Assembly: GCF_900105315.1 (NCBI RefSeq)
Contig: NZ_LT629766.1
Span: 186,001 to 250,000 of the forward strand
Origin: Brevibacterium siliguriense
GTDB taxonomy: Bacteria > Actinomycetota > Actinomycetes > Actinomycetales > Brevibacteriaceae
Reading direction: 5' to 3'
DNA: 64,000 nt
The position numbers and the translations under genes were made by a program. Below, piece after piece: positions 53,495 through 62,282 of the stretch. Numbering within the stretch: position 1 is the stretch's first letter; every line of letters begins with the position of its first letter. A model generated the notes under the pieces. It searched no databases, had not been told where the DNA came from, and worked only from the letters and a program-made list of their open reading frames with translations.

Positions 53495-53574
53495 ACGGCT
53501 CATCGTACCCGCCTGCACCACATCTCCCAAGAAGCGACAACAACCTTGTGGCCAGGCACAGACTAGGTACTGTC

Positions 53575-53616
53575 TTCTCTGAATTGCTCACGTTCCTCGG
53601 TGAGCAATTCAGAGAA
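53575..53616. repeat. Palindromic element, family 3 copy B
   Basis: TTCTCTGAATTGCTCA and its exact complement form a 16-bp stem with a 10-base loop (CGTTCCTCGG). It shares its arms with the element at 44101, including GGTACT/GTGCAC-like flanks. It lies upstream of the cmx leader. Confidence 0.7.
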
Positions 53617-53726
53617 AGGTGCACTTTCTTCGGGTTTTGGCACCATACCGGCGGCAGACCATGAGCGAACGCGGCACCGCACTTCCGCCGCAGACCGCCG
53701 ACCGCGCCCGGCACCCCGCGCCCGCC

Positions 53727-54509
53727 TCAGCGCAGGTAGAGGCGGACCGTGTCGATCTCGTCACGGAGCAGGCGGACCTCGTCGACCGTCGGCGCCTGAG
53801 TCTGCTGGACATCCTCGGCGACTGCGAGGTCCCAGCCGGTCGCCTCCTTCACCTGCTCGACGCTCACTCCCGGGTGGACCTCGGTGAGTTCGAGCTCCCC
53901 GAGGCGGTCTCGCCGCCGCAGGATCCCCAGCGGGGTGATGACGGTGGAGACGCCGAATCCGGGCGGCTGGATGAAGTCCGGCTGCTCGGCCGCGCGCACC
54001 GGCGAGGCCGAGGTCGTGAAGTCGAGTTCGTCCGGGAAGGAGGCCGGGTCGTGGCGGCGGAGGACGACGAAGACCTCGCCGGCATTGGCCATGATGTCCG
54101 CGGCCCCTCCGGAACCAGGCAGGCGCACTTTCGGAGAATCCCAGTCGCCGATGACCGTCGTGTTCAGCGATCCATACCGGTCAACCTGGGCCGCTCCGAG
54201 GAAGCCGACGTCGACGTTCCCACCTTGGAGGACGTAGCCGAAGAGGGCGTGCATGTTCACGACCGCTTCGGCGCCGGAGACGACGACGGAGTCGGCGATG
54301 CCTTCGGCCATCGACTCCGGATGCGCGCCGGCGACCCCGGATTCGTAGATGAGCTGGATGTCCGGGTTGAGAGTGCGATGGGCCAGGTCGACGGCCAGCG
54401 TGGGCAGGCCGACCCCGGCGAAGACGGTGCGACTGCGGGCGAGCATCTTCGCAGCCGCGCAGACGATGAGTTCGGTTTCGGTGAATTCCTTCGCCGAGGC
54501 GGCGCTCAT
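53727..54509 (-). CDS. CoA transferase family I, beta subunit
   Basis: A 260-residue subunit with the GctB/PcaJ-like layout: FTETELIVCAAAKMLARSRT, FAGVGLPTLAVDLAHRTLNP and QLIYESGVAGA near the start, then GGNVDVGFLGAAQVDRYGSL, LPGSGGAADIMANAGEVFVV and VITPLGILRR. It overlaps the alpha subunit gene by 4 bases. Together they exchange CoA between acids, for example 3-oxoadipate and succinyl-CoA, or a related dicarboxylate. The nearby thiolase gene supports a role in aromatic or long dicarboxylate breakdown. Confidence 0.83.
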   Translation of the reverse strand: MSAASAKEFTETELIVCAAAKMLARSRTVFAGVGLPTLAVDLAHRTLNPDIQLIYESGVAGAHPESMAEGIADSVVVSGAEAVVNMHALFGYVLQGGNVDVGFLGAAQVDRYGSLNTTVIGDWDSPKVRLPGSGGAADIMANAGEVFVVLRRHDPASFPDELDFTTSASPVRAAEQPDFIQPPGFGVSTVITPLGILRRRDRLGELELTEVHPGVSVEQVKEATGWDLAVAEDVQQTQAPTVDEVRLLRDEIDTVRLYLR

Positions 54510-55450
54510 TTCACGGTCCCTTCTGTCAGTGAGGCGCGGCGTCCGTAATCGACCACGCCGGAGGGACGTGGGTCCACGCGCAGACTCAGCAGCCGGTCGG
54601 CGCCGATCGTCTGGAGGTATTCGGCGTGATCGCGGGTGCCGCGGATACGGGTGTCGAGCCACTCCTGCAGCTGGGCCGGATCCTTCGAGATCGGCGTCCA
54701 TTCGCGGTAGAAGGCGTTGTCACGATCATAGGAGCCTTGCACATAGGAGGGGTGCGCGCCGGTCGGGACCACGCAGACGGCGTCGACGGCATGGGCCGGG
54801 ATGAGGGTGCGATTCGGGTCGGAGCGGACGACCTCGTCGTCGACGATCTCCTCGACGGTGACGATGACGTTCTCTGCCGCGTAGACCGCCTCCTGCTGCG
54901 TGCCGGTGATGCCCCAGATCTGCACATTTCCGTACCGGTCGGCACGCTGGGCATGGATGATCGTGACATCCGGGTTGAGCGGCGGCACCACGTAGGTCTT
55001 CTTTCCCGAGTACGGGTCGACGACGGAGCGGATGTCCGGGTTGATGCCGGGGATGTCGGAGCCGACGAAGGAGCCGATCGGGGCGAAGGGCAGTCGGGCG
55101 GCTCCCGCGTGATAGCGCAGGGTCATCGCGTGATGTGAGTATTCTTCGACTGCGAGCGGACGCGGTTCGGCCGATTCGATCCGTCGACGCACCTCGTAGA
55201 GGCTGCCGGCCGAACCGGAGGCGAAGAACGAGCAGACGAGGCGATCGACGCAATCGGCGGCGATCATCATGTCGCTGAGCAGATCGGGGGTGAGCCTGCA
55301 GAAGGTGAGTCCGGAAATTCCCTGCCGGATGATCTCGTGCCCGGCGGCGAACGGGATAAGGTGAGAGAACCCCTCGAGCGCCACGGTGGCTCCGTCCTCG
55401 ACGTAGCGTTCGATGGCTTCAGGCAAACTGACGACTGTGTCACTATCCAT
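54506..55450 (-). CDS. CoA transferase family I, alpha subunit
   Basis: A 314-residue subunit of the PcaI/GctA type: LPEAIERYVEDGATVALEGF, SHLIPFAAGHEIIRQG, LTPDLLSDMMIAADCVDRLV, SGSAGSLYEVRRRIES, LNPDVTIIHAQRADRYGNVQ and IVTVEEIVDDEVVRSDP. ATG 55450 is used rather than an in-frame start at 55477. It overlaps the beta gene (ATGA). A LysR gene is divergent, with an AT-rich control region between. Without a catalytic-residue comparison the exact substrate cannot be set. Confidence 0.83.
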   Translation of the reverse strand: MDSDTVVSLPEAIERYVEDGATVALEGFSHLIPFAAGHEIIRQGISGLTFCRLTPDLLSDMMIAADCVDRLVCSFFASGSAGSLYEVRRRIESAEPRPLAVEEYSHHAMTLRYHAGAARLPFAPIGSFVGSDIPGINPDIRSVVDPYSGKKTYVVPPLNPDVTIIHAQRADRYGNVQIWGITGTQQEAVYAAENVIVTVEEIVDDEVVRSDPNRTLIPAHAVDAVCVVPTGAHPSYVQGSYDRDNAFYREWTPISKDPAQLQEWLDTRIRGTRDHAEYLQTIGADRLLSLRVDPRPSGVVDYGRRASLTEGTVK

Positions 55451-55495
55451 GGTTCGCAGGCTATAGCAATTACCCAAATCTGCAAAACACTTCTG

Positions 55496-55523
55496 TAATT
55501 ATTACTATTTCATGCAATAATTA
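55496..55523. promoter_or_regulatory. AT-rich inverted repeat in LysR/CoA-transferase control region
   Basis: TAATTATT and AATAATTA are perfect 8-bp arms with a 12-base spacer, between divergent genes. Likely LysR binding region. Confidence 0.45.
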
Positions 55524-55562
55524 AGGCAATCGCCCAGCGGCCGCCTGACACAGGAGAACATA

Positions 55563-56456
55563 ATGGAGCTGCAGCAGATCCGCGCCTTCGTCGCCGTCGC
55601 CGAAGAACTCCACTTCGGCCGCGCCGCCGAACGCCTCGGCATGGCCCAGCCTCCGCTGAGCCGCACCATCCGCTCCCTGGAGACCGAGCTCGGCGCCTCT
55701 CTGTTCCAGCGCACGACCCGTTCGGTCAACCTCTCCCCCGCCGGCGAAGCCCTGCTCGAGCCGGCCAAGCATATGCTCGCCACCCAGCAGGCCGCCGTCG
55801 AATCCGTTCACCGTTCCTCCAGCGGCGAGGTCGGACGCGTTCGCTTCGGCTACTCACATCCGTCCTCCCGCGACTTGGCAGCGACCCTCGTGGCGGCCTC
55901 GCACGAGCGCAATCCGGGGATCACCTTCCAGCTCGAGTCGACGATCTATGCCGACGAGGGACTCGAGCGGATCATGGACGGCACTCTCGACCTCGCGTTG
56001 GTCCGCTGGCGCAGGCGACCTCCGCTCATCGCCGGGCGCCCCGTGGCAATCGAGCGCCCCTGCGTTGCCATGCCGAGCTCCCATCGCCTGGCAGGCCGAA
56101 AGAAGATCGGCGTCGAGGAACTCGCCGACGAACCGTTCGTCCTCCTGCCCGCACGACCGAATTCGAACCTGCGCGAAACCGCCATGCGCCTGTGCCTCGA
56201 CGCCGGGTTCAGTCCGCGCACCGTCCAGGAGGCGCCTGACTCGCAGTCGATCTCCGCGCTTGTCGCCGCCGGCATGGGAGTGACGATCACCTTCGATTCC
56301 GTCGCCGCCGGCTACGACTCGCGGGTCTCCGCGGTGCCGCTCGACCTGCCGAACGAAGCCACCCAGCTTCACCTCGCCTATCGACTCGACCATCAGGACG
56401 CCGCCCTGAACACGGTTCTCGATGTCGCCGAGGCGGTCCTGCCGACCGTCCGCTGA
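55563..56456 (+). CDS. LysR family transcriptional regulator
   Basis: A 297-residue LysR protein of the BenM/CatM-like type by its start: MELQQIRAFVAVAEELHFGR, AAERLGMAQPPLSRTIRSLE. The effector domain follows from about residue 90. It is divergent from the two-subunit CoA transferase operon and upstream of a thiolase gene. BenM/CatM/PcaQ-like proteins respond to aromatic ring-cleavage products, in keeping with a beta-ketoadipate-type pathway; this is inference. Confidence 0.88.
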   Translation: MELQQIRAFVAVAEELHFGRAAERLGMAQPPLSRTIRSLETELGASLFQRTTRSVNLSPAGEALLEPAKHMLATQQAAVESVHRSSSGEVGRVRFGYSHPSSRDLAATLVAASHERNPGITFQLESTIYADEGLERIMDGTLDLALVRWRRRPPLIAGRPVAIERPCVAMPSSHRLAGRKKIGVEELADEPFVLLPARPNSNLRETAMRLCLDAGFSPRTVQEAPDSQSISALVAAGMGVTITFDSVAAGYDSRVSAVPLDLPNEATQLHLAYRLDHQDAALNTVLDVAEAVLPTVR

Positions 56457-56700
56457 GGACTGCCCGCCGCGGGCACTCCGAACCCGGCGACTCCTCATGG
56501 GTCCACCGAGGCGCCCTTCCCCGCCGGAGCCAGGCTGCCTCCCGGGACCCATTCATTGAGACGCACCCTTGTCAGGGGCAATCCATTCGGATATGTTCAT
56601 AAATGCGAATGTTTAATACCAAATTCGGCAGTGATGCCGATCGTGTCGACGTTCCGGCCTCGAATGCGGGACTGTGCGACCGCAACCAGAGGGAGACCCT

Positions 56701-57924
56701 GTGTCCGAAGACATCGTCATCTGTGAACCCCTCCGCTCCCCCGTGGGCGGATTCGGCGGACAGTTCAAGGACGTTCCGCACGAGGAGCTCGGCCGACAGG
56801 TGCTGACAGCTCTGCTGGAGAAGACCAATCTGCCGGGCGAGGCCATTGAGGATGTCGTGCTCGGCAACTGCTATCCGCACATGGAGACTCCGGCGATCGG
56901 CCGCGTCGTCGCCCTCAATGCGGGACTGCCGATCACCGTTCCGGGCCGCCAGGTCGACCGTCGCTGCGGCTCCGGCCTGCAGGCGATCGCCGACGCTCAT
57001 GCGATGATCTCGGCCGGATTCGCCGACCTCGTCGTCGCCGGCGGCGTCGAGTCGATGAGCCGCGCACCGTTCTTCAACGAGGAGATCCGCTGGGGCATCA
57101 GGGGCGGCAACGTCGAACTCAAGGACGGCCTCGTCCGCGGCCGCCTCACCGCCGGCGGCAATGACTACCCGGTGCCGGGTGGGATGATCGAAACCGCGGA
57201 GAACCTGCGTCGGGAGTACAAGATCTCACGCGAGGACCAGGACGTCTACGCCGTGGAATCGCATCGTCGGGCCGCCTCGGCGACGGAGGAAGGGAAGTTC
57301 GCGGACGAGATCGTGCCGATCACGCTGCCGGCCACCCGGAAGACCCCCGAACAGGTCATCACGACCGACGAGCACATCCGTCCCGGATCGACGGTCGAGA
57401 AGCTCGCGAAGCTCAAGCCGATGCTCGGGAAGTCCGACGATGAGGCCACGGTGACCGCCGGCAATGCCTCGGGCCAGAACGATGGCGCTGCGCTGTGCAT
57501 CGTCACCACCGCATCGAAGGCGGCCGAGCTGGGGCTGCGGGTCTTCGCCCGCATGCGCAGCTGGGCGGTGGCCGGAGTGCCGCCGAAGACGATGGGCATC
57601 GGACCGGTACCGGCGACCGCGAAGGCGCTGCAGCGCGCGGGTCTCGAACTCGGCGACATCGACCTCATCGAACTCAACGAGGCCTTCGCTGCTCAGGTGC
57701 TCGCCTGCACAAGCGAATGGAAGCTCACGGAGTCCGACTTCGCCGAACGCCTCAACGTCAACGGCTCAGGCATCTCACTGGGCCACCCCGTCGGCGCGAC
57801 CGGCGGTCGTATTCTCGCGACGCTGCTGCGGGAGATGGACCGTCGCGGTTCGCGCTACGGAGTCGAGACCATGTGCATCGGCGGCGGCCAGGGTATGGCT
57901 GCTGTCTTCGAGCGCGTCGCCTGA
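56701..57924 (+). CDS. Thiolase family protein (acetyl-CoA C-acyltransferase)
   Basis: A 407-residue thiolase. VDRRCGSGLQAIADAHAMI contains the nucleophilic Cys, NEAFAAQVLA the conserved Asn-Glu-Ala-Phe, GHPVGATGGR the catalytic His, and CIGGGQGMAAVFE the second Cys. GTG 56701 follows AGAGGGAG. It cleaves or joins 3-oxoacyl-CoA. Next to a CoA transferase of PcaIJ type it may be the 3-oxoadipyl-CoA thiolase, though a beta-oxidation role with the following CaiB and acyl-CoA dehydrogenase genes is equally possible. Confidence 0.87.
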   Translation: MSEDIVICEPLRSPVGGFGGQFKDVPHEELGRQVLTALLEKTNLPGEAIEDVVLGNCYPHMETPAIGRVVALNAGLPITVPGRQVDRRCGSGLQAIADAHAMISAGFADLVVAGGVESMSRAPFFNEEIRWGIRGGNVELKDGLVRGRLTAGGNDYPVPGGMIETAENLRREYKISREDQDVYAVESHRRAASATEEGKFADEIVPITLPATRKTPEQVITTDEHIRPGSTVEKLAKLKPMLGKSDDEATVTAGNASGQNDGAALCIVTTASKAAELGLRVFARMRSWAVAGVPPKTMGIGPVPATAKALQRAGLELGDIDLIELNEAFAAQVLACTSEWKLTESDFAERLNVNGSGISLGHPVGATGGRILATLLREMDRRGSRYGVETMCIGGGQGMAAVFERVA

Positions 57925-57951
57925 GGCCCGCTCGTCTCACGACGAGAAGAA

Positions 57952-58005
57952 CTCAGTGCACTGCCCTGGCCGTAAGCTCTTCCGGCCAGGGCAACATGCA
58001 CTGAG
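57952..58005 (+). terminator. Long hairpin after thiolase gene
   Basis: CTCAGTGCA and TGCACTGAG (outer, 9 bp) with GCCCTGGCC and GGCCAGGGC (inner, 9 bp) form one long stem with a small internal loop, 28 bases after the stop. Confidence 0.65.
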
Positions 58006-58038
58006 CGCCAGAATTCCGTCCCGGAGGAAGACCGCCCG

Positions 58039-58082
58039 TCGGCACTTCGGAACGTCCGACACTTCCGTCCGACACTTCGGAC
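58039..58082. promoter_or_regulatory. Cluster of Hut-type operator copies before CaiB gene
   Basis: GTCCGACACTTCGGAC at 58067-58082 differs by one base from the sites before hutI and hutU. Two degenerate copies, GTCGGCACTTCGGAAC (from 58039) and GTCCGACACTTCC (from 58054), lie directly before it, giving a row of sites 56-100 bases upstream of the CoA transferase start. Confidence 0.5.
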
Positions 58083-58137
58083 GAAATCCCGTCGCACCCC
58101 GTTGCCTTCGCCCTGGTCACCGCCGAGGATGAAGATC

Positions 58138-59334
58138 ATGAACGCAACGAAGCAGCTTCTGACCGGGGTTCGGGTCGCCGATTTCTCCCGAGTTCTCGCC
58201 GGTCCCTACGCCACCGCCATGCTCGCCGATCAGGGCGCCGAGGTGGTCAAGATCGAGATGCCCGGCCACGGTGACGATTCCCGACATCTCGGACCCTTCA
58301 CCGATTCCGGGTCGACGTACTTCACCGGACTCAACCGCGGCAAGCGATCGATCGAGGCCGATCTCAAGGACCCCGAGCACCATGCACGCCTCCTCGAGTT
58401 CATCAAGAGCTGCGATGTCGTCGTCGAGAACTTCCGTCCCGGCGTCGCGGCGAAACTCGGCCTCTCCTACGCCGACATCAAGGCCGTGAAGCCCGATATC
58501 GTCTACGCTTCGATCTCCGGTTTCGGACAGGCCGGCAGTCAGGCGGGACGTCCCGCCTATGACACGGTCATCCAGGCCCTGAGCGGCCTCATGGCCTCGA
58601 CCGGCTTCCCCGAAGGCTCGCCCACCCGCGTGGGCGAATCGATCGCCGACGTCTCCGCCGGAGCCTTCGCCGCCTTCGGCATCTCGTCGGCGCTCTTCCA
58701 CCGGCAGACGACCGGCGAAGGCGCCCATATCGACATCCCGATGCTCGACGTCATGCTCGCCATGCAGCCGACGAATGCGTCTCTCCATGCCGCCGGCATC
58801 GACCCGGCCCGGGTCGGCAACCGCCACCCGGTCTCGGCGCCCTTCGACACCTACCGCGCAGCCGATGGGCTGCTCGTCATCGCCGTGGCCAACGACCGTC
58901 TCTTCGGCACTCTTGCCCGCACCCTCGGCAAACCGGAACTGGCCACCGATCCGCGCTTCACCACCGACGGGCAGCGGTCGGAGCACGCCGAAGCGCTGCG
59001 CGTCGAGATCGAAGAGTTCACCACGGGGCGCACCGTGACCGAACTGTGCGAGATCTTCGATGCCGCCGGAATCCCGAACTCCCCCGTCCTCGACTACGCC
59101 GAGGCGGTCGACGGACCGATCGGCGCCGACCGCGGGCTCACCGCCGCCGACCCTCGCACCGGCCATGCCTACCTCGGCCATCCGCTCCTCGTCGACGGAG
59201 CACGGCCAGCGTCCGTGCTTCCGGCGCCCCGCCTCGGCGAGCACAATTCCGACTTCGCCGAGGTGGGGCGGACGAAGCCGTCGGACTCAACGGATTCGAC
59301 GGACTCGGCCGAACCGACCGAGTTCGCGAACTGA
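58138..59334 (+). CDS. CaiB/BaiF family (class III) CoA transferase
   Basis: A 398-residue protein with VADFSRVLAGPYATAMLADQ, GAEVVKIEMPGHGDDSRHLG, VVENFRPGVAAKLGLSY, GRPAYDTVIQALSGLM and VGESIADVSAGAFAAFGIS, all typical of class III CoA transferases. ATG 58138 has GAGG 9 bases upstream; ATG 58129 is in frame but too close. A Ser/Asp/Thr-rich tail ends the protein. It is followed by an acyl-CoA dehydrogenase gene after 93 bases, a pairing also seen at 46-49 kb. Confidence 0.87.
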   Translation: MNATKQLLTGVRVADFSRVLAGPYATAMLADQGAEVVKIEMPGHGDDSRHLGPFTDSGSTYFTGLNRGKRSIEADLKDPEHHARLLEFIKSCDVVVENFRPGVAAKLGLSYADIKAVKPDIVYASISGFGQAGSQAGRPAYDTVIQALSGLMASTGFPEGSPTRVGESIADVSAGAFAAFGISSALFHRQTTGEGAHIDIPMLDVMLAMQPTNASLHAAGIDPARVGNRHPVSAPFDTYRAADGLLVIAVANDRLFGTLARTLGKPELATDPRFTTDGQRSEHAEALRVEIEEFTTGRTVTELCEIFDAAGIPNSPVLDYAEAVDGPIGADRGLTAADPRTGHAYLGHPLLVDGARPASVLPAPRLGEHNSDFAEVGRTKPSDSTDSTDSAEPTEFAN

Positions 59335-59427
59335 GCCGCGGGCCGAAGGATTCGGCCGCTCCCTCGGACGCCTCCCTCCGCGCATATCCTCTTCACCTCA
59401 CGATCACCTCACCTCCAAGGAGCACTC

Positions 59428-60567
59428 ATGGCCTTCGACATCACCGCCGACGAACAGGAACTCGTCGACGCCGTGGCCCAGATCAGCAAGGACGTCCTCG
59501 CCCCGCAGGCGGCTTCCGCAGACGCGAACGAACGTGTGTCGGATGAGACGTTGAAGACCCTCGCCGAGGTGGGTGTGATGGGGCTGAACCTGCCCGAGGA
59601 GTTCGGTGGACCCGGGGTCGGTTCGGTGGCGATGAGTCAGATGGTCGCTTCCGTCACCGAGGCGTGCGCCTCCACCGCGTCGATCATCACTGCGCAGTTC
59701 CTCGCCACCGATTCGATCCTGCTCGGCGGTACCGACGCCCAGCGCGAAGCGTGGCTGCCGCGGGCCGCCGCCGGCGAAGTCATCGGCTCCTTCGGGCTGA
59801 CCGAGCCGGGGGCCGGGTCAAACCCGGCAGAGATGTCGACGAAGGCCACTCGCGTCGACGGCGGATGGCATATCAAGGGCACGAAGTGCTTCATCACCAA
59901 CGCCGGTTTCGCGGACTTCATCATCGTCTACGCGAAGACCGACGTCGACGCCGGCCACAAGGGAATCAGCGCATTCATCGTCGACACCGCGGCCGCCTCG
60001 GCGGGATTGGATTTCAATCCCCCGGAGAAGACGATGGGTCTGCGCGGCAGTCCGGTCTACGAGTTCGTCATCGACATCGTCGTTCCCGAGGATGCCCTCC
60101 TCGGGAACGCAGGCGAGGGCTTCACGACGGCCATGCGCGTGCTCGATCGCGGCCGCATCGAGGTGGCTGCGATGAGCCTGGGAATTAGCAAGGCCGCCCT
60201 CGACGCCGCCGTGGCGTGGGCCAGCGAGCGCAAGATCAGCGGCAAACCGCTGAACAGGCTCCAAGGCATCGCGTTCAAGCTCGCGGACATGTACACGAAG
60301 TACCGTTCGGCGTGGCTGCTGACGATGGACGCCGCCGAACAGCGCGACACCGAGGTGGATTTCACCCGGTCGTCGGCAACGGCGAAGCTCGCCGCTTCCG
60401 AGGCTGCCGCGTTCATCGCCGACGAAGCCCTGCAGATCCATGGCGGTTACGGCTTCACTCGCGACTTCCCGCTCGAGCGATACGTTCGCGACGCTCGGAT
60501 CTACCGCATCTACGAAGGCTCCTCGGAGATCCAGCGCACGATCATCGCCCGCTCTCTGTCGAAGTAG
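59428..60567 (+). CDS. Acyl-CoA dehydrogenase, short/medium-chain type
   Basis: A 379-residue flavoprotein of standard length. FGLTEPGAGSNPAEMSTKAT and KCFITNAGFADFIIVYAKT form the FAD/substrate region, and QIHGGYGFTRDFPLERYVRD and IYEGSSEIQRTIIARSL the C-terminus, with Glu in YEGSSEIQ at the usual catalytic-base site. AAGGAGC precedes the ATG. It introduces a 2,3 double bond into an acyl-CoA and passes electrons to ETF. Its substrate is presumably made by the preceding CoA transferase. Confidence 0.9.
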   Translation: MAFDITADEQELVDAVAQISKDVLAPQAASADANERVSDETLKTLAEVGVMGLNLPEEFGGPGVGSVAMSQMVASVTEACASTASIITAQFLATDSILLGGTDAQREAWLPRAAAGEVIGSFGLTEPGAGSNPAEMSTKATRVDGGWHIKGTKCFITNAGFADFIIVYAKTDVDAGHKGISAFIVDTAAASAGLDFNPPEKTMGLRGSPVYEFVIDIVVPEDALLGNAGEGFTTAMRVLDRGRIEVAAMSLGISKAALDAAVAWASERKISGKPLNRLQGIAFKLADMYTKYRSAWLLTMDAAEQRDTEVDFTRSSATAKLAASEAAAFIADEALQIHGGYGFTRDFPLERYVRDARIYRIYEGSSEIQRTIIARSLSK

Positions 60568-60637
60568 GGGCCGGCACGACACTCATGCGGACTCAGTCCA
60601 GGTAGGGGCCGGGCACGGAACGCAGGTGCCGGTGTCC

Positions 60638-60698
60638 GAGTTCCGGTCGATCTGTGCGGAATTCGGGGGCGAAAACCCGCACAAATCTTCCGGAACTC
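60638..60698. repeat. Imperfect long inverted repeat before NCS1 gene
   Basis: GAGTTCCGG pairs with CCGGAACTC (outer) and TGTGCGG with CCGCACA (inner), around GGGGGCGAAAACCC. It lies between the acyl-CoA dehydrogenase stop and the operator at 60739, and may act as terminator. Confidence 0.55.
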
Positions 60699-60738
60699 GT
60701 TGATCCCGCGGGAGGCGGGGGCCGCCTCGGCGAACTTT

Positions 60739-60752
60739 TCCGATATTTCGGA
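60739..60752. promoter_or_regulatory. Hut-type operator TCCGATATTTCGGA before NCS1 permease
   Basis: Differs by one spacer base from the core of the sites before hutI and hutU (TCCGACATTTCGGA). It lies 82 bases before the permease start, the same distance as at hutI. Confidence 0.5.
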
Positions 60753-60834
60753 CGAAACCTGTGACTCGGATCTCGTGCGATGCGAACCGGCGGTGCCACA
60801 CTGAACCAGGTCCATCAGTTCAAAGGAGACAATC

Positions 60835-62265
60835 ATGGCGAGTACGACCAATTCGGGGATCGAGAAGCGGTCCATCGAGATGGTGCCTGACGCCGAGCGT
60901 CACGGAACGCCACGGTCCCAGTTCACTCTGTGGTTCGGCGCCAACACTCAGATCACCGCGATCGTCGATGGAGCTCTGGCCGTCGTCTTCGGCGCCGATG
61001 CGCTCTGGGCCATCATCGGCCTGCTCATCGGCAACATCATCGGCGGCATCGTCATGGCGCTGCATTCGGCACAGGGGCCGCAGTTGGGTCTTCCGCAGAT
61101 GATCTCCTCGCGTGCGCAGTTCGGCATCATCGGCGCGATCATTCCACTCGTGCTCGTCGTTCTCATGTACATCGGCTTCGCCTCAACGGGCGCGGTCCTG
61201 TCCGGCCAGGCCGTCAACCTCATCATCGGCGCACAGGCCCCCTGGATCGGCATCGTCATCTTCGGCGCACTCACCGCCCTGGTGGCCCTGCTGGGATACA
61301 AGTACATCCACGTCCTCGGACGGATCTCCTCGGCGACCGGTCTGCTCGGGTTCCTGTTCATCACCTACTGCGTGCTCACCCAGGTCGACGTCCCCGGGCT
61401 GATCTCGGGTTCGTCCTTCGCCTTCCCTGCCTTCCTCTCCGCAATCGCACTGTCCGTGGGCTGGCAGCTGACCTACGGGCCGTACGTCGCCGACTACTCG
61501 CGCTACCTGCCGCGCTCGACCCCATCCTCGAAGACCTTCTGGTTCACCTTCGGCGGATCGGTCATCGGTTCGCAGTGGTCGATGACCCTGGGCGCGCTCA
61601 TCGGTGCCGCCGCCATGACGGAGTCGGGCAATCTGTTCGTCGAGAACCAGGTCGCCTATGTCGGCGATATCGTCGGCGGGGGCGTGTTCGCTTTCCTCAT
61701 CTTCATCGTCATCCTCCTGGGCAAGCTCACCGTCAACACTCTCAACGCCTACGGCGCGTTCATGTGCACACTGACGATCCTCACCTCCTTCGGCAACAGG
61801 GCGGCCATCCGCCGGTGGACCCGCGCGGTCTTCGTCATCGGCATCGTCACCCTGACCGTGCTCGTGGCACTGCTGGCCTCGGCGGACTTCCTCGCGAACT
61901 TCAAGAACTTCGTGCTCGCGCTGCTGATGGTGTTCACCCCCTGGAGCGTCATCAACCTCACCGACTACTACCTGATCTCGAAGGACCGCTTCGACATCCC
62001 AGCCTTCTACGACCGTCACGGTCGCTACGGCACCTGGAACTGGCGTGCGCTGGTCGCCTACGCCATCGGTGTCATCGTTCAGATCCCGTTCCTCGCACAG
62101 TCCTTCTATACCGGACCGCTGGTCGCGAAGCTCGGCGGCGCGGACATCTCGTGGCTCGTCGGCATCGTCGTCACCTTCGTGCTCTACTTCGTGCTCATCC
62201 GCAACAATGGAGTCGCCCCGAAGGAGACGATCTACCCGAGCCTCGAAGAGCTCGAACGGAAGTAA
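60835..62265 (+). CDS. NCS1 family permease (cytosine/purine/allantoin type)
   Basis: A 476-residue, 12-helix carrier. SQFTLWFGANTQITAIVDGA is the NCS1 start of helix 1, QGPQLGLPQMISSRAQFG the conserved loop between helices 2 and 3, and LTYGPYVADYSRYLP the helix 6 motif. Members import cytosine, purines, hydantoins or allantoin with sodium or protons. AAAGGAGACA precedes the ATG. The operator shared with the hut genes suggests an imidazole compound such as histidine or urocanate as another possibility. Confidence 0.88.
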   Translation: MASTTNSGIEKRSIEMVPDAERHGTPRSQFTLWFGANTQITAIVDGALAVVFGADALWAIIGLLIGNIIGGIVMALHSAQGPQLGLPQMISSRAQFGIIGAIIPLVLVVLMYIGFASTGAVLSGQAVNLIIGAQAPWIGIVIFGALTALVALLGYKYIHVLGRISSATGLLGFLFITYCVLTQVDVPGLISGSSFAFPAFLSAIALSVGWQLTYGPYVADYSRYLPRSTPSSKTFWFTFGGSVIGSQWSMTLGALIGAAAMTESGNLFVENQVAYVGDIVGGGVFAFLIFIVILLGKLTVNTLNAYGAFMCTLTILTSFGNRAAIRRWTRAVFVIGIVTLTVLVALLASADFLANFKNFVLALLMVFTPWSVINLTDYYLISKDRFDIPAFYDRHGRYGTWNWRALVAYAIGVIVQIPFLAQSFYTGPLVAKLGGADISWLVGIVVTFVLYFVLIRNNGVAPKETIYPSLEELERK

Positions 62266-62282
62266 GGTCTCGGCGACTCGTC

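Noticed and set aside
52019-53726. Transposon carrying the cmx gene
   Set aside because: Inverted repeats are present on both sides, but they differ from each other and no transposase or target duplication is seen.
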